From NCBI RefSeq assembly GCF_030296055.1, contig NZ_AP027370.1, positions 2,237,001 through 2,301,000 on the forward strand: a DNA stretch of 64,000 nucleotides, written 5' to 3'. The DNA is from Hydrogenimonas cancrithermarum (GTDB lineage Bacteria > Campylobacterota > Campylobacteria > Campylobacterales > Hydrogenimonadaceae). A program made the translations under genes and the position numbers. The notes below the pieces were generated by a model. It did not search any database. It worked only from the letters and a program-made list of their open reading frames with translations, and was not told where the DNA came from. Positions 26,839-35,092 of this stretch are shown one piece after another. Positions within the stretch are counted from its first letter, which is position 1. Each line of letters opens with the position of its first letter.

Positions 26839-28628
26839 GAATCAAACTGGTCATCACGGTTTTTCTTGTCGTTTGGACGATTCTGCTCGTTCGCATCTAT
26901 CAGCTGACGATCAAGTCCAATGCCTACTATGAGACACTGGCGACGCAGAATATCATTAAAAAGGAGTGGATTCTTCCTGTACGTGGGGAGATACTCGACC
27001 GTTCCGGGAAGCCTTTGGCGATCAACAAGATCGGATTTAAAATTTTGATCGATCCACACCTGAGTTCGAAAAAGCGTTTGCCGGAACTTGAAAAAGCACT
27101 CGTACATATTCAAAGAGACTTTCCCGATGTCAATACGACCAAGCTGCTGAAGCGCTACAAACGGCTCGATTCTCCCTACCGGCACGACCCGATCGTGATG
27201 GTCCGTTTTCTCCCCTACGAAAAAGTGCTTCCACACTTTACGGAGCTTTCCCGAAAACCCCATATCAAAATCGAGCCGACGACCAAACGCTACTATCCCT
27301 ACGGATCTATGACGGCGCATGTCATCGGCTATGTCGGCAAGGCGAACGAAAAGGATATGGCGAACGACGACGTGGTAAAGCTGACGATGATTGCCGGCAA
27401 GAGCGGACTCGAAAAGTACTACAACCGATTTTTGGAGGGAGAACCGGGGTACAAACATGTGAAAGTGAGTGCTTTCAACAAGCAGATCGGAGTTATCGAA
27501 ACGGTGCCGCCCAAAGAGGATCGAGACATTACTCTCCATCTGGATATGGACCTCCAGGCGTTTATCTCGAAGATGTTCGACAAGGGACACAAATCGGGTG
27601 CCGTCATCGTCATGCGCAAAGACGGGGCGATTTTGAGTGCCGGCAGCTACCCGGCTTACGACCCAAACGAGTTTGTCAGCGGCATCAGCCGTGCCGAGTG
27701 GAAGCGGATCATCGAAAACCTGAACCATCCCTTCACGAACAAACTGATTCACGGCCTCTATCCGCCGGGATCGGTCATCAAACCCGGGGTGGCCCTTGCT
27801 TTCGTCGACTCGAAGAAGGTGTCGCCCTATACGAATTTCTACTGCAATGGCGCCATCGAACTCGGCAAACACAAGTTCCGGTGCTGGAAAAGCGAAGGAC
27901 ATGAAAAGACCGATATGATCAAAGCCATCCGTGAGAGTTGCGATGTCTATTTCTACAAAGGAAGCCTCCTGACGGGTATCGACAAGATCGCGCAGGAGCT
28001 CAGAAAGATGGGGCTTGGGCAAAAGACGGGTATCGACCTTCCCAACGAGTTTATCGGAGCCGTACCCGACAAGCCGTGGAAGATGAACAAATATGGCCAG
28101 CCCTGGTACCAGGGAGAAACGCTCAACGCCGCGATCGGCCAAGGGTATATGCTGGTGACGCCGATGCAGATTGCACGTTATACGGCCCTTTTGGCGACAG
28201 GAAAATTGCCACGTCCCTCCCTGGCCGAATCGCTGGCGGGCAAAAAACTCGAACCGGTGCTGGAAGATGTTTTGAGCCTTCGCGAAAAACGGGCCCTTCC
28301 GCTGGTGCGGCGTGCGATGTACGAAGTGTGCAACCACCCCAAAGGAACGGCCTACTGGGCGATGCGCGGAACGAAAGTGAAAGTGGCAGGAAAGACGGGA
28401 ACGGCACAGGTCATCGGTATCCCGCAAGAAGAGAAGAAGCGGATGAAAGAGGACGAACTCGCCTACTACCACCGTTCACACGCATGGCTGACGACCTATG
28501 CCCCATACAAGAACCCGCAGTATATCGTCACAATCCTCGTCGAACACGGCGGCCACGGCGGTTCCGCCGCCGGACCGATGGTCAAGGAGATTTACAACTG
28601 GCTTGTCGACCACGGGTACATCAGGTAA
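26835..28628 (+). CDS. mrdA: Penicillin-binding protein 2 (elongation transpeptidase)
   Basis: Class B PBP that cross-links peptidoglycan during rod elongation. 597 residues: N-terminal transmembrane helix (about 3-22), dimerisation domain (RGEILDRSGKPLA), then the transpeptidase with the SxxK serine in PGSVIKPG near 313, a Cys-containing RESCDVYFY (SxN region) near 365 and KTGTAQ near 520. TTG start. It follows the MreD-like gene, consistent with an elongasome operon. Confidence 0.94.
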   Translation: MRIKLVITVFLVVWTILLVRIYQLTIKSNAYYETLATQNIIKKEWILPVRGEILDRSGKPLAINKIGFKILIDPHLSSKKRLPELEKALVHIQRDFPDVNTTKLLKRYKRLDSPYRHDPIVMVRFLPYEKVLPHFTELSRKPHIKIEPTTKRYYPYGSMTAHVIGYVGKANEKDMANDDVVKLTMIAGKSGLEKYYNRFLEGEPGYKHVKVSAFNKQIGVIETVPPKEDRDITLHLDMDLQAFISKMFDKGHKSGAVIVMRKDGAILSAGSYPAYDPNEFVSGISRAEWKRIIENLNHPFTNKLIHGLYPPGSVIKPGVALAFVDSKKVSPYTNFYCNGAIELGKHKFRCWKSEGHEKTDMIKAIRESCDVYFYKGSLLTGIDKIAQELRKMGLGQKTGIDLPNEFIGAVPDKPWKMNKYGQPWYQGETLNAAIGQGYMLVTPMQIARYTALLATGKLPRPSLAESLAGKKLEPVLEDVLSLREKRALPLVRRAMYEVCNHPKGTAYWAMRGTKVKVAGKTGTAQVIGIPQEEKKRMKEDELAYYHRSHAWLTTYAPYKNPQYIVTILVEHGGHGGSAAGPMVKEIYNWLVDHGYIR

Positions 28629-28706
28629 CGGCTACGCCCGAAGCCCTCCGCTTTGCTTGCATGCGTTCTCGTTCGACAGATGGTGGTATATGGTGCGTAA
28701 CGCCGG

Positions 28707-29639
28707 TCAATGAATCAAAGCGTGTTGCAGGAAAATGGCGAGCACGATAAGGAGCATGACGCCGGAGGCTTTGGCGTAGAGTTTGTTGGCGGTGATGAAG
28801 ACCAGCATCAGAGTGACGCCGATCATCAAAAAGATGTCGAACGAGCTCGATGCCAGGTCGATCGTAAGCGGCCTCGTCATCGCCGCGGAGCCAAGCACCA
28901 CGGAAGTGTTGGCCATGTTGGAGCCGATGATGTTGCCGATGCTCATATCGGCTTTTCCCTGGCGTGCCGCTTTGATGCTGACGACGAGTTCGGGCAGACT
29001 GGTACCGAACGCGATGAGCAGAAGGCCGATGATCCACTCGCTGATGCCAAAGGTCCGCGCGATGTTCGCGGCACTGTCGATAGCGTAGTCGGCACCGACG
29101 ACGACAAGGATGAATCCGATACCGAGAAGAGCGAGCGTTTTTTGCCAGTTGAAGGGCTCTTTTTTGAGCTCTTCATCGACTTCCGCGAGCTGCTCTTCCC
29201 TGCTGGACTGCATAAGGAAAAGGAGATAGGCCCCCATCATCGCAAAGAGCAGAAAGCCGTCGAGACGTGAAAGTGATCCGTCGATGATCATCAGAGGGAA
29301 GATGATGACCGGAAAAAGAAGCCATGCGCTGTCTTTGAAGAAGAGGTCTCGGCCGGGTGTGATGCGTGAAGCGATCAAAAAGACGAGACCCAGTACGAGC
29401 GAGATATTCATGATGTTCGAACCCAGAACGTTGGCGACGGCCATGTCGCTCTGGCCTTTGATACTCGCCGCGACACTCGCCGCCATCTCCGGAAGACTGG
29501 TTCCCAGGGCGATGAGCGTCGCACCGATGATGAACTCGCTGATGTTGTAGTGGAACGCGATGCGTTCGGACTCTTTGATGATGAATTCGGCACCCAAGAT
29601 GAGCGCACCCATACTGATGACGAAGATGATGAAATCCAT
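28707..29639 (-). CDS. CaCA-family sodium/calcium exchanger (YrbG type)
   Basis: 310-residue inner-membrane antiporter with about ten helices in two inverted halves. Each half carries the alpha-repeat: ALGTSLPEMAASV with GSNIMN near residue 75, and AFGTSLPELVVS with GSNMANT near 235. The middle hydrophilic loop (about 145-165) is short and acidic. The start overlaps the ybeY stop by 1 nt, so the two genes are probably co-transcribed. A 78-nt spacer separates its end from the convergent mrdA. Confidence 0.93.
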   Translation of the reverse strand: MDFIIFVISMGALILGAEFIIKESERIAFHYNISEFIIGATLIALGTSLPEMAASVAASIKGQSDMAVANVLGSNIMNISLVLGLVFLIASRITPGRDLFFKDSAWLLFPVIIFPLMIIDGSLSRLDGFLLFAMMGAYLLFLMQSSREEQLAEVDEELKKEPFNWQKTLALLGIGFILVVVGADYAIDSAANIARTFGISEWIIGLLLIAFGTSLPELVVSIKAARQGKADMSIGNIIGSNMANTSVVLGSAAMTRPLTIDLASSSFDIFLMIGVTLMLVFITANKLYAKASGVMLLIVLAIFLQHALIH

Positions 29640-30064
29640 CAGTCGTCTCCTTCCGTTCGAACGATGAGGCTCCCTGGAAGGCCGAAGTGACGGATCAGCT
29701 CTTCCTCTTTTTTTCGCATTTCACCTTGGTCCGTTTCGTGATCGTAGCCGAGTAGGTGCAAAAGGCCGTGAATGAACAGAAGTGCGATTTCATCATCGAG
29801 GGAGTTTTTGTATTCGCTCGCTTTGTTCTTCGCATAGTCGACACTGATGACGATCTCACCCAGCGGCGCGAACGGCACCTTTTTCAACGGAAAGCTGAGC
29901 ACGTCCGTCGGTGCATCGATGCCGCGGTGTTCGCGGTTCATCTCCTGTATGGTCGCATTGTCGGTAAAAATGAGCTCGATGTCTCGGTCGGTAAGCTCCG
30001 CTGCAATCGTTTCGAGCAGGTTGACGTTGGGTTGGTAGTCGGTTTCGTTGGCAATCTCTATCAT
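29639..30064 (-). CDS. ybeY: Endoribonuclease/rRNA maturation factor YbeY
   Basis: Single-strand endoribonuclease for 16S rRNA 3'-end maturation and ribosome quality control. 141 residues with the zinc motif [11 protein letters not shown] near 108-118 and a TDVLSFP segment near 57. The frame is open far upstream across queC, but MIEIANETD is the family start. No Shine-Dalgarno is visible (CGCCCCC precedes the ATG), and the only -10 candidate is 8 nt away, so the transcript may be leaderless. Confidence 0.93.
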   Translation of the reverse strand: MIEIANETDYQPNVNLLETIAAELTDRDIELIFTDNATIQEMNREHRGIDAPTDVLSFPLKKVPFAPLGEIVISVDYAKNKASEYKNSLDDEIALLFIHGLLHLLGYDHETDQGEMRKKEEELIRHFGLPGSLIVRTEGDD

Positions 30065-30071
30065 GGGGGCG

Positions 30072-30077
30072 ATTTTA
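30072..30077 (-). promoter_or_regulatory. Putative -10 box for ybeY
   Basis: TAAAAT on the minus strand (GCTAAAATCGCC), ending 7 nt before the ybeY ATG. The expected start of transcription falls at or next to the start codon. Confidence 0.45.
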
Positions 30078-30089
30078 GCGAAATTTGGA

Positions 30090-30095
30090 TAAAAT
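30090..30095 (+). promoter_or_regulatory. Putative -10 box for queC
   Basis: TAAAAT in TTTGGATAAAATTCC, 35 nt before the queC start, divergent from the ybeY promoter. Confidence 0.5.
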
Positions 30096-30130
30096 TCCCA
30101 CTTCAAGACATTCTTTATAAAAGGTTTTTT

Positions 30131-30802
30131 TTGAAAAAAGCGGTAGTGATTCTCAGCGGGGGAATGGATTCGACGACGGCAGCCTATATCGCCAAGTCGG
30201 AGGGGTATGAAATCGTTGCGCTCCATTTTGATTATCGGCAGCGGACTCAGCGTCGCGAGCATGAAGCGTTCGATGCCATCTGCGATGCCCTTGCCGTTGC
30301 GAACCGATATGTGATCGATCTGCCGTTTTTTGAGCAGATCGGTGCTTCGGCACTGACGGACGCCAGTATCGATGTTCCTACCGGAGGGATCGAAGAGGGT
30401 GTTCCCGTGACCTATGTGCCGTTTAGAAACGGGATTTTTTTGAGCATCGCGGCCGCAGTGGCGGAAAAAGAGAGAGCCGAAGCGCTCTATATCGGTGTCG
30501 TCGAGGAGGACAGCAGCGGCTATCCGGACTGTCGGGAGGATTTCATCGCCGCGATGCAAAAAGCCATCAATCTCGGGACCAAAGAGGAGACGAACCTCGT
30601 CATCAAAACGCCTCTGGTCCATCTGAAAAAAGAGGATATCGTCAAAACGGCTCTAGAATACGGTGTGCCGCTGGAGCTGACCTGGAGCTGTTACCAGAAC
30701 GAGGATGAGGCGTGCGGTGTCTGCGACAGCTGCCGCTTGCGTCTCAAAGGATTTGAAAAAGCCGGTATCGAAGATCCGATTGCCTACAAGATACGGCCGT
30801 GA
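30131..30802 (+). CDS. queC: 7-cyano-7-deazaguanine synthase QueC
   Basis: Converts carboxydeazaguanine to preQ0 in queuosine synthesis. 223 residues: PP-loop LSGGMDSTT at residues 8-16, and the four zinc cysteines in the C-terminal part ([15 protein letters not shown]). TTG start with AAGG six nt ahead. The frame runs 375 nt further upstream, antisense to ybeY, and that part is not real. Confidence 0.93.
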   Translation: MKKAVVILSGGMDSTTAAYIAKSEGYEIVALHFDYRQRTQRREHEAFDAICDALAVANRYVIDLPFFEQIGASALTDASIDVPTGGIEEGVPVTYVPFRNGIFLSIAAAVAEKERAEALYIGVVEEDSSGYPDCREDFIAAMQKAINLGTKEETNLVIKTPLVHLKKEDIVKTALEYGVPLELTWSCYQNEDEACGVCDSCRLRLKGFEKAGIEDPIAYKIRP

Positions 30803-31138
30803 GTGAAAATTCAGGACCCTTTGGTCTTTTGCGACGCGATAATTGAGATATTGCCAAAAACTTCTCTTCGTTGTTTGAAGGGAAGCTCCATTCTTGCAAG
30901 TTGTATGTACCACCTCTCTCCTCTTTCGGTAAATCATTGAAACCGGATCATCTCTTTCTGTTTGGTTATTATAAAGGTTCTTAATGTAAAATGGTGAATG
31001 TTCGTGAGAAATTCATATAAACAGTACAGTGATGGGATGGAAGAAAAGGCCGTTATATCCGTTTCGATGTCGATGTGAATGGATTTTCTATCGGCAAAAA
31101 GGAATTGTAAAGTAGAAAGTAGAAGGAGAAAACGATTG
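30803..31138. other. Spacer between queC and VOC lipoprotein gene
   Basis: About 335 nt without a convincing gene. Base composition falls to A/T-rich from here. Two -10-like boxes for the following gene are visible, TATAAA at 30970-30975 and TAAAAT at 30987-30992. A longer frame from 31079 would add 20 Arg/Lys-rich residues to the lipoprotein, but lacks a start-site signal. No hairpin terminator for queC is evident. Confidence 0.5.
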
Positions 31139-32023
31139 ATGCGTGGAAAGATCGGAAAATATATAGGGATGCTCGTTGTTGCATTTTCACTTTCAGGGTG
31201 TTTGCAACCCTCCCCACCTTCGTCTTCGGAGGGGGAAAAGGTCCTGCCTGCAATCACAAAAGAGGATACGCATAAACATTACCAGGGTAAGTTCGTATGG
31301 CATGACCTATTGACCAATGACGTGGCATCGGCACAGACTTTCTATGCCGGGCTCTTTGGATGGTCGTTTCAAAAGCGAGACAATTATGTGTTGGTTATGA
31401 ATCACGGTGAGCGTATCGGTGGTATGGTAAATATCGCATCGCCACGCGGTGAAAAAGTCACGGCTATATGGTTGCCATCCATCTCCGTTGCAGATGTCGA
31501 CGAAGCGGCCGAGTATCTGGTTCGAAAGAAAGGAAAAGTGCTGAAAGGCCCTATGGATATGAAAAAAAGAGGCCGAGGAGCACTCGTAAGAGATCCGTAT
31601 GGGGCGTTTGTTGTATTGCTACATTCAAAAAGCGGAGACCCTTTGGATACGACACCGAAAATAGGTGACTGGCTCTGGAATGAGCTTTGGAGCAATTCCC
31701 CATCACAAAGCTACAGCTTCTATCGTGCGTTGGGTGGGTATGACAAGGAAGCCGACACCGAAAAGGATTATCTGATTCTCAAACAGAAAGGTGTGTGGCG
31801 TGCCGGTATCAGATATGTCGAAGAGGATGCGTTCGACGTTCAATGGGTACCCGTCGTTCGTGTCTCCGACCCCGAGGCCATCGTCGCCAAAACTCCCGAG
31901 CTGGGTGGCCGTGTTCTCATGAAGCCGCAAGCTACGTTAATGAATGGCGATGTGGCTCTGATTGCCGATCCATCGGGTGCATTATTGATCGTACAGCGAT
32001 GGAAAGAGGGGGATATGGAATGA
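31139..32023 (+). CDS. VOC (glyoxalase/bleomycin-resistance fold) lipoprotein
   Basis: 294 residues: signal with lipobox LSGC (Cys ~21), then two VOC modules (about 50-160 and 175-290). Each begins with a W..L.t.D...a..FY..lfGW-type strand: VWHDLLTNDVASAQTFYAGLFGW in the first, WNELWSNSPSQSYSFYRALGGY in the second. Paired-module VOC proteins are usually cytosolic; the lipobox would put this one in the periplasm or on a membrane. Metal ligands are not clear. Start ATG has AAGGAG upstream. It overlaps the next small lipoprotein gene by 4 nt. Confidence 0.82.
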   Translation: MRGKIGKYIGMLVVAFSLSGCLQPSPPSSSEGEKVLPAITKEDTHKHYQGKFVWHDLLTNDVASAQTFYAGLFGWSFQKRDNYVLVMNHGERIGGMVNIASPRGEKVTAIWLPSISVADVDEAAEYLVRKKGKVLKGPMDMKKRGRGALVRDPYGAFVVLLHSKSGDPLDTTPKIGDWLWNELWSNSPSQSYSFYRALGGYDKEADTEKDYLILKQKGVWRAGIRYVEEDAFDVQWVPVVRVSDPEAIVAKTPELGGRVLMKPQATLMNGDVALIADPSGALLIVQRWKEGDME

Positions 32024-32316
32024 AGTGGAATATCGAAAGCATTGTCCGCATCGCCATCGTATTGGGAGGATTGGGATTTCTATCGGGGTGTACGGGGCAC
32101 CATTATTCGTCGGTAGGGTATGGTGTGTATGGTGGATATGGCAGCTATGGGGGCAGTGGATGGTATTATCGCCCGCCCTATTACCGCCCGCCGAATAGGC
32201 CGGGAAGGCCCAAGCCGGAGCATCCTATTACGAAACCGTCGATACGCCCATCCATAGGACGCCCACCTGCACGGCCGACCATGAGACCTTCGGGTGGCCC
32301 GGCGAGGATGCGATAA
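32020..32316 (+). CDS. Small Gly/Tyr/Pro/Arg-rich lipoprotein
   Basis: 98 residues. A hydrophobic signal ends in a lipobox (LSGC, Cys ~25). The mature part begins Gly/Tyr/Ser-rich (GYGVYGGYGSYGG) and turns into Pro/Arg-rich repeats (RPPYYRPPNRP and similar), with no recognisable domain. Such low-complexity lipoproteins may bind wall or surface polymers, but no function can be assigned. ATGA overlap with the VOC lipoprotein suggests the two are made together. Confidence 0.7.
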   Translation: MKWNIESIVRIAIVLGGLGFLSGCTGHHYSSVGYGVYGGYGSYGGSGWYYRPPYYRPPNRPGRPKPEHPITKPSIRPSIGRPPARPTMRPSGGPARMR

Positions 32317-32462
32317 GGTTGACGAATTCTTGGAGTCAGGGTTTCCATAAAATTCCAAAGTGGATCGCGGCTTCCGCAGCCCGGTGACTCAACCCTCCTT
32401 GGCCATGATGTGTATTTTTCGTCATATAAATTGTTCCATTTTGCCGAATTTCATTGATTGGA

Positions 32463-32468
32463 TATAAT
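32463..32468 (+). promoter_or_regulatory. Putative -10 box of the accessory operon
   Basis: Perfect TATAAT, 78 nt before the flavoprotein ATG, with a weak -35 candidate TTGTTC at 32441-32446 (16-nt spacing). The spacer from 32317 holds no gene; it has a small GCGG/CCGC hairpin near 32371. Confidence 0.55.
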
Positions 32469-32546
32469 GGGTATTCAACGAAAACCGATTACCGAAGAGG
32501 TAGAGAGAGTCGTCAACGTAGAGTTTCCATAAATGAAAGGATTGAA

Positions 32547-33914
32547 ATGGAGAGAATGATATGTGATGTTTTGATCATTGGCGGAGGACCTGCAGGAGGG
32601 GTATGTGCGGTGACTGCAAAAATGAACTATCCGGAGAAGAAGATACTGGTTGTTCGTGAGATGGAGGTGCAGATGGTTCCCTGTGCCATTCCATATGTTT
32701 TTGGACCGACACTCGGAAGTAGTGAAAAAAATATCGCCTCTTGTGGCAAAGCGGATGAAATGGGTATCGAAAACCTCGTTGCCAAAGTCGAAGAAGTCGA
32801 CATCGATGGAAAGATTGCCTATACCCCTACCCATCGGATAGATTTCGACAAAGTGGTTTTTGCAACGGGTTCGATACCGTTCGTACATGCATCGTTGGAA
32901 CCTTCGCTCGCACTCGATGGAGTTTTTACCGTACCCAAAAACAAAGAACTGATAGACAAGGCGAAAAAATATTGTGACTCCGTTACCGATATTGTGGTTG
33001 TCGGTACGGGTTTTATCGGTGTCGAGATGGCGATGGAACTTAGGGAGAGTGGAAAAAACGTAACGCTTCTGGGCGGGAGCCCTCATATATTCAAGGGTAT
33101 TTTCGACCGGGAGATAGCTGCACAGGCAGAGGAGATACTCTCTTCTCAAGGCATCACTTTTATCGGCGGAGATCGTGTTGCCGCCATTCTCGATCGAAAC
33201 GGAGACAATATAGTCGACGCCGTACAGCTTGAAAGTGGTACGATCATCGATACGCAAGCGGTGATATTGGCGACGGGGTACAAACCCAATACGGAACTGG
33301 CGGAAAAAGCCGGCCTGCCTTTGGGAGATTATGGCGGAGTCGTTGTCGATGAGTATATGAGAACGAAGAATGGCGACGTTTTCGCCATTGGAGATTGCAG
33401 TGCAAGAAGAGGGTTTATTACGAGAGAACCTTCCAAAGTGATGCTGGCATCCACTTCCGCTGCAGAGGGACGGGTGGCAGGGAGCTCTCTGTACAGTCTG
33501 AAATATATGAAAAAATTCAACGGAACCATCGCTATTTTTTCAACCATCGTTGGCGATACGGTATTCGCTTCTGCCGGGATCACAGAAGAAGATGCATTGC
33601 GAAACGGTGGGGAGATCGTCGTGGGCAGCTTCAATGGCGTGAATAGACACCCTTCGACCATACCGGGGGCTCAAAGTCAATTCGTTAAACTCGTCGCGAT
33701 GCGGCATGGAGGGCAGATTATAGGAGGACAGGTTGTCGGTGGAAACGAAGCAGGTGAAATGATCAATATCATCGGCCTCATGATAGAGAACAACATGACC
33801 ATTTACCAGGTCATGTCCATTCAGGTGGCGACCCATCCGATGTTGACTGCTGCACCGACGAGCTATCCTATCGTGATGGCGGCGAGTATGACGGCGAATG
33901 CTATGGAAAAATAG
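32547..33914 (+). CDS. FAD/NAD(P) pyridine-nucleotide-disulfide oxidoreductase (CoA-disulfide reductase/NADH oxidase-like)
   Basis: 455-residue flavoprotein. It has an FAD site GGGPAGG at residues 12-18, an NAD(P) site VVGTGFIGVEMAMEL near 150, a second FAD segment FAIGDCSA near 290 and a C-terminal dimerisation domain (about 330-455). A Cys at position 46, in VPCAIPYVFG, sits where CoA-disulfide reductases and NADH oxidases keep their redox-active Cys. The reaction is therefore likely disulfide, persulfide or oxygen reduction with NAD(P)H; the substrate is unknown. The ATG has AAAGG 6 nt ahead; the longer frame from 32454 begins inside the promoter. First gene of the accessory operon. Confidence 0.85.
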   Translation: MERMICDVLIIGGGPAGGVCAVTAKMNYPEKKILVVREMEVQMVPCAIPYVFGPTLGSSEKNIASCGKADEMGIENLVAKVEEVDIDGKIAYTPTHRIDFDKVVFATGSIPFVHASLEPSLALDGVFTVPKNKELIDKAKKYCDSVTDIVVVGTGFIGVEMAMELRESGKNVTLLGGSPHIFKGIFDREIAAQAEEILSSQGITFIGGDRVAAILDRNGDNIVDAVQLESGTIIDTQAVILATGYKPNTELAEKAGLPLGDYGGVVVDEYMRTKNGDVFAIGDCSARRGFITREPSKVMLASTSAAEGRVAGSSLYSLKYMKKFNGTIAIFSTIVGDTVFASAGITEEDALRNGGEIVVGSFNGVNRHPSTIPGAQSQFVKLVAMRHGGQIIGGQVVGGNEAGEMINIIGLMIENNMTIYQVMSIQVATHPMLTAAPTSYPIVMAASMTANAMEK

Positions 33915-33925
33915 AGGAGAGATTG

Positions 33926-35092
33926 ATGAAAAGAAAAAAAGTACTTATTACTGGTGTAGGTGGCGTAGGCGTTTTTGCTGCACATTTGATCGCGAAGTTG
34001 CCGGAGGTGGAACTCTATCTTGGACGGCGCGGGTATGACTTCATCAAGCACAAAGCGAATGGGATCATGGATTCCGCATACTACATGAATCCGGATAATC
34101 CGTATCCGACCGTTGTTCCTGTGAAAATGGACCTGATGGATCTCGAGAAAACCACCGAACAGCTTGAGGAGATACAGCCGGATGTCATCTTGCATTTGGC
34201 GACACTGCTGGCTGCTCAAAAAATACGTGAAGGTTTGCCGGTTGACGTTGCAAAAAAGATTTACGATGCCAATCCGGTCGGGACCGGACTGAGGCCATGG
34301 GCACCTGGACATACGGTCTTGCTGCTCAATTTGATGAAAGCGGTCAAAGCGAGTGGAATAGAGACGAAAGTCGTCAATGGGTCGGGATGTGATTTTTTGC
34401 ATCTTTCATTCAGCAAATTTGGACTCGAACCCACATGCGGGTTGGGTGATTTCGCTCTGTTGGAACCGGGGATCAAGCGTATTCTGGCGCGAACCAAAGG
34501 CCTCGACCAGACAAAACTTCAACTACATATGGTAGGGCACCATTCATTGGTGATGCCCATCATGTTTTTTGGTGACTCCCAGGGGATCCCATACAAGATC
34601 AGGACTATTTATGATGGAGAAGATATCAGTGACAGTATCGACTATGAAAAAGATGTCTTCCCCTATATGCCGGAAGAGTCTTCCTGGCCTCCCAATGCTT
34701 CGTCACACGATCAGGAGCAGACGGCGGCCCATGCAGCGAGAATCGTCAAAGCGATTCTGTATGATACGAACGAGATCTTGAACGTACCAGCGCCTGAGGG
34801 GCAGCCGGGATGTTATCCCACGAGAGTCGGAGCCTTCGGAGCCAAAATAGTGGTTTCGGAAGGAGAAACCCTCGAGGAATTGGTCGAGATCAATGTCGAT
34901 GGAAATATCGCTGAAGGTTTCAAGGAGATTCGAGATGACGGAACGATGGTTGCAACAGACAGAACGGTAGAGCTCGTCGAGGAGATATTCGGTATCGATT
35001 GGAAATATAAAAGTTTTCATCCTGAAGAAGCTTTCGAGGCTTACAAAGAGATTCAGGAAGCCTATGATAATTTCGCTAAACAATACAAATGA
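33926..35092 (+). CDS. Divergent lactate/malate-dehydrogenase-like Rossmann protein, function unknown
   Basis: 388 residues. A dinucleotide-binding loop GVGGVGVFAAHL is at the N-terminus and a PDVILHLATLLA strand near residue 90. GTGLRPW follows, then NGSGCDFLHLS near 150, CGLGDFALLEPGIKR near 170 and HMVGHHSLVMP near 205. The order recalls the LDH/MDH fold (GxGxxG, NP.D, GLG..LDsaR, GeHGd..vP), but the catalytic residues do not line up clearly and the C-terminal ~120 residues are unlike it. A short-chain or saccharopine-type reductase is an alternative. GAGGAG 6 nt before the ATG; 11 nt after the flavoprotein and 4-nt overlap with the exporter. Confidence 0.6.
   Translation: MKRKKVLITGVGGVGVFAAHLIAKLPEVELYLGRRGYDFIKHKANGIMDSAYYMNPDNPYPTVVPVKMDLMDLEKTTEQLEEIQPDVILHLATLLAAQKIREGLPVDVAKKIYDANPVGTGLRPWAPGHTVLLLNLMKAVKASGIETKVVNGSGCDFLHLSFSKFGLEPTCGLGDFALLEPGIKRILARTKGLDQTKLQLHMVGHHSLVMPIMFFGDSQGIPYKIRTIYDGEDISDSIDYEKDVFPYMPEESSWPPNASSHDQEQTAAHAARIVKAILYDTNEILNVPAPEGQPGCYPTRVGAFGAKIVVSEGETLEELVEINVDGNIAEGFKEIRDDGTMVATDRTVELVEEIFGIDWKYKSFHPEEAFEAYKEIQEAYDNFAKQYK

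Noticed and set aside
26799-28472. 557-codon open frame on the minus strand
   Set aside because: Antisense to mrdA, whose SxxK and KTG motifs are clear.
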